From positions 1-26,609 of the IMG/VR virus record IMGVR_UViG_3300021957_000244: a stretch of 26,609 nucleotides of DNA. One strand, 5' to 3'. This document shows positions 25,673-26,609 of the stretch, in pieces. This DNA comes from a virus. Position numbers and translations under genes: made by a program. Within the stretch, counting starts at the first letter, position 1, and every line of letters begins with the position of its first letter. The notes under the pieces are model-generated. The model searched no databases and had not been told where the DNA came from. It saw nothing but the letters and a program-made list of their open reading frames with translations.

Positions 25673-25921
25673 TTAAATGTTACCGAGTCTATGCTCTACT
25701 TCAGTATCTTTGAGCATTGAATGAAAGCGCTCTTGAATATACTTCTCAAAGGCTAATGGCTTAATCCACTTAGTATCGGTTTCTGGTACATTAGCATCTT
25801 GAAGCTTTTGATCTACGGTTTGAATACCCTCAATAAGGGAAGCCCAACGAGCGAAGGTTTGATGATCCCAGTGCTCAGTAGTACCGTCTTTGAGTTGCAT
25901 TTCGATTTTATTATCTGTCAT
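25673..25921 (-). CDS. Small acidic protein of unknown function
   Basis: 82 residues, with helix-favouring, charged sequence and several Trp residues ('EHWDHQTFARWASLIEG', 'TKWIKPLAFEKYIQERF'). No motif is recognised. A TACAAT -10-like box lies seven bases before the ATG, part of the repeated box shared with the genes to its right. It is the last gene of the leftward cluster. Confidence 0.7.
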   Translation of the reverse strand: MTDNKIEMQLKDGTTEHWDHQTFARWASLIEGIQTVDQKLQDANVPETDTKWIKPLAFEKYIQERFHSMLKDTEVEHRLGNI

Positions 25922-25926
25922 AATAT

Positions 25927-25944
25927 TAATTGTAGTAGAGTTCC
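25927..25944 (-). promoter_or_regulatory. GGAACTC-N3-TAYAATTA box, copy A
   Basis: On the minus strand GGAACTC is followed by three bases and TACAATTA. TACAAT resembles a sigma70 -10 element, and the ATG at 25921 follows after seven bases. The same arrangement occurs at 26211 and 26415. Confidence 0.6.
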
Positions 25945-25950
25945 TATCGA

Positions 25951-26175
25951 TTAGCTGCGTGCCCAGTCACGTAGGTTCACCAGCATCTTCATCTCCTCAG
26001 CACTATAGGATAGTCCAAGTAAGTATTTAACTTGCGTCATACTTGTGAAGTCAATCGCAACTCCTGCTTCACCAAGCACCTCAATGCGTTGGTTGAATGT
26101 TAGGACCCAAAATACGGTTAGGGCTAATGCTACGATTTTGGCGTAATGTACTGGCTTTAGTTTAATGTTTTTCAT
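25951..26175 (-). CDS. Small membrane-anchored protein
   Basis: 74 residues. A Lys-rich start (MKNIKLK) precedes a hydrophobic stretch at about 11-27 ('YAKIVALALTVFWVLTF') that would span the membrane once or act as an uncleaved signal anchor. The remaining 45 residues, mildly amphipathic, would face the periplasm under the positive-inside rule. Function unknown; small inner-membrane proteins of phages often affect lysis timing or exclusion, but nothing specific is seen. Translation would begin after an unusual A/C-rich leader. Confidence 0.7.
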   Translation of the reverse strand: MKNIKLKPVHYAKIVALALTVFWVLTFNQRIEVLGEAGVAIDFTSMTQVKYLLGLSYSAEEMKMLVNLRDWARS

Positions 26176-26199
26176 TTGTTTGTTTGTTTAGTTTGTTTC
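26176..26199 (-). promoter_or_regulatory. Unstructured (CAAA)n leader before the membrane-protein gene
   Basis: The minus strand immediately before the ATG at 26175 is a run of AAAC/CAAA units containing no T except one and no G except its first base. There is no Shine-Dalgarno sequence, so this may be an A-rich, structure-free ribosome landing site. Confidence 0.5.
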
Positions 26200-26210
26200 T
26201 TTCTTCTCTT

Positions 26211-26228
26211 TAATTGTATGAGAGTTCC
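26211..26228 (-). promoter_or_regulatory. GGAACTC-N3-TAYAATTA box, copy B
   Basis: Minus strand: GGAACTC, three bases, TACAATTA, starting directly after the stop of the gene to its right. A start about seven bases past TACAAT would give a leader of roughly 30 nt to the ATG at 26175. Confidence 0.6.
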
Positions 26229-26411
26229 TTATAGAGTCTTCTTAAGGCGGTTCTTTTTGAGCTCTTCTAACTTCTTCGTCAAGTGAACGACGTAGGCATT
26301 AGACTCTTCGTTAATGAGAGCATTTGCAATCTTAGTTGCAAGCTCAATCTCTTCAGCTTCTACGAAGCTCTTAATGTTGGTTTTCTTGGTGTAGCTATTA
26401 TCTTTGCTCAT
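26229..26411 (-). CDS. Small charged helical protein of unknown function
   Basis: 60 residues, with a predicted helical middle ('EAEEIELATKIANALINEE') and a basic C-terminus ('KKLEELKKNRLKKTL') that could form a coiled coil or bind nucleic acid. No family is recognised. The start at 26411 is five bases downstream of a TATAAT box. The stop lies directly against the next GGAACTC box. Confidence 0.65.
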   Translation of the reverse strand: MSKDNSYTKKTNIKSFVEAEEIELATKIANALINEESNAYVVHLTKKLEELKKNRLKKTL

Positions 26412-26414
26412 ACC

Positions 26415-26432
26415 TAATTATAACGGAGTTCC
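26415..26432 (-). promoter_or_regulatory. GGAACTC-N3-TAYAATTA box, copy C
   Basis: Minus strand: GGAACTC, three bases, TATAATTA; TATAAT is a perfect sigma70 -10. The ATG at 26411 follows TATAAT by five bases. The 14-bp palindrome TTCCTTATAAGGAA (26429-26442) overlaps the upstream edge and the stop of the preceding gene. Confidence 0.65.
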
Positions 26433-26606
26433 TTATAAGGAATCCGTAACCTCACCTGGATCTGTGAGGAGAACTGCACGAATAGGGCAGTCTAGCTTAA
26501 TCTGATTCTTACACTTAGGGCATCTATGGGTATTATCACCATTTACAAAGACTTCCTCTTCAAATACATGTTGATTACAAGGACAATCTACTGCAACACG
26601 AGACAT
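26433..26606 (-). CDS. Small zinc-ribbon protein
   Basis: 57 residues. I read this directly on the minus strand: ATG at 26606 and TAA at 26433-26435. Cysteine pairs CPC (8-10) and CPKC (29-32) make a zinc ribbon, with an extra Cys40. The spacing is that of small treble-clef or ribbon proteins that bind nucleic acid or protein partners. Function unknown. It may begin further right only if an earlier start exists outside the window, because just three bases precede this ATG here. It is followed by the promoter-like box C. Confidence 0.7.
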   Translation of the reverse strand: MSRVAVDCPCNQHVFEEEVFVNGDNTHRCPKCKNQIKLDCPIRAVLLTDPGEVTDSL

Positions 26607-26609
26607 ATT

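Noticed and set aside
1-26609. tRNA genes, insertion sequences or attachment sites
   Set aside because: I saw no cloverleaf-like segments, transposase-like products or integrase-linked direct repeats on either strand.

Overview
The window looks like part of the late (structural) region of a T4-like, contractile-tailed phage, probably marine. Two genes match T4 baseplate wedge proteins (gp25 and gp6). They are followed by a long run of very large beta-rich baseplate, fibre and adhesin proteins carrying PKD, NHL, LamG/ConA-like, tail-collar, Mtd_N-like and Calx-beta-like domains. The DNA is AT-rich. Nearly every rightward gene starts without a Shine-Dalgarno sequence. T4-type late promoter octamers (consensus TATAAATA, here often ATTAAATA) sit a few bases before start codons. 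The host cannot be named from sequence alone; an AT-rich marine host that relies little on Shine-Dalgarno initiation (cyanobacterial, SAR11-like or Bacteroidetes) would fit.

Layout. (1) 2-1375 +: the 3' part of a large ConA/LamG-type structural gene, ending at a strong UUCG hairpin terminator. (2) 1429-2258 -: two coupled genes, one a Lys-rich zinc-ribbon protein, read leftward from a divergent, palindromic late promoter. (3) 2299-10233 +: gp25, gp6, two large tail proteins and a small PKD-like protein. (4) 10268-15521 +: two large beta-rich proteins. (5) 15555-18781 +: a gp10-C-like protein and two paralogous Mtd_N-like fibre proteins, the second with a collar domain and Gly-rich tip. (6) 18823-24733 +: a lectin-like protein, then a 1524-residue protein with a trypsin-like protease domain, a propeller, mucin-like Pro/Thr/Ser tracts and two Calx-beta-like domains. 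(7) 24743-25615 +: a DxD glycosyltransferase, followed by a hairpin. (8) 25673-26606 -: four small genes, three of them preceded by a shared promoter-like box.

The late promoters divide the rightward genes into seven units: gp25; gp6; 741-932-173 aa; 1103-646 aa; 204-333-530 aa; 444-1524 aa; and the glycosyltransferase. At least six late octamers, including one on the minus strand, lie 5 or 6 nt before an ATG, so by the T4 rule transcription would begin on or next to the start codon (leaderless mRNA). At three genes (2815, 10268, 18823) the promoter also lies inside a perfect inverted repeat whose 3' arm contains all or part of the ATG. Read-through RNA would therefore hide the start codon, while RNA from the local promoter could not. 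T4 uses comparable logic for lysozyme gene e and for soc, but here it appears several times and with leaderless starts.

The other notable theme is a putative phage mucin. The 1524-aa protein carries long S/T-P tracts and a 20-residue repeat kept identical in protein but scrambled in codons. It is followed directly by a glycosyltransferase whose promoter overlaps the mucin gene's stop codon. These functional readings are inferences from sequence.
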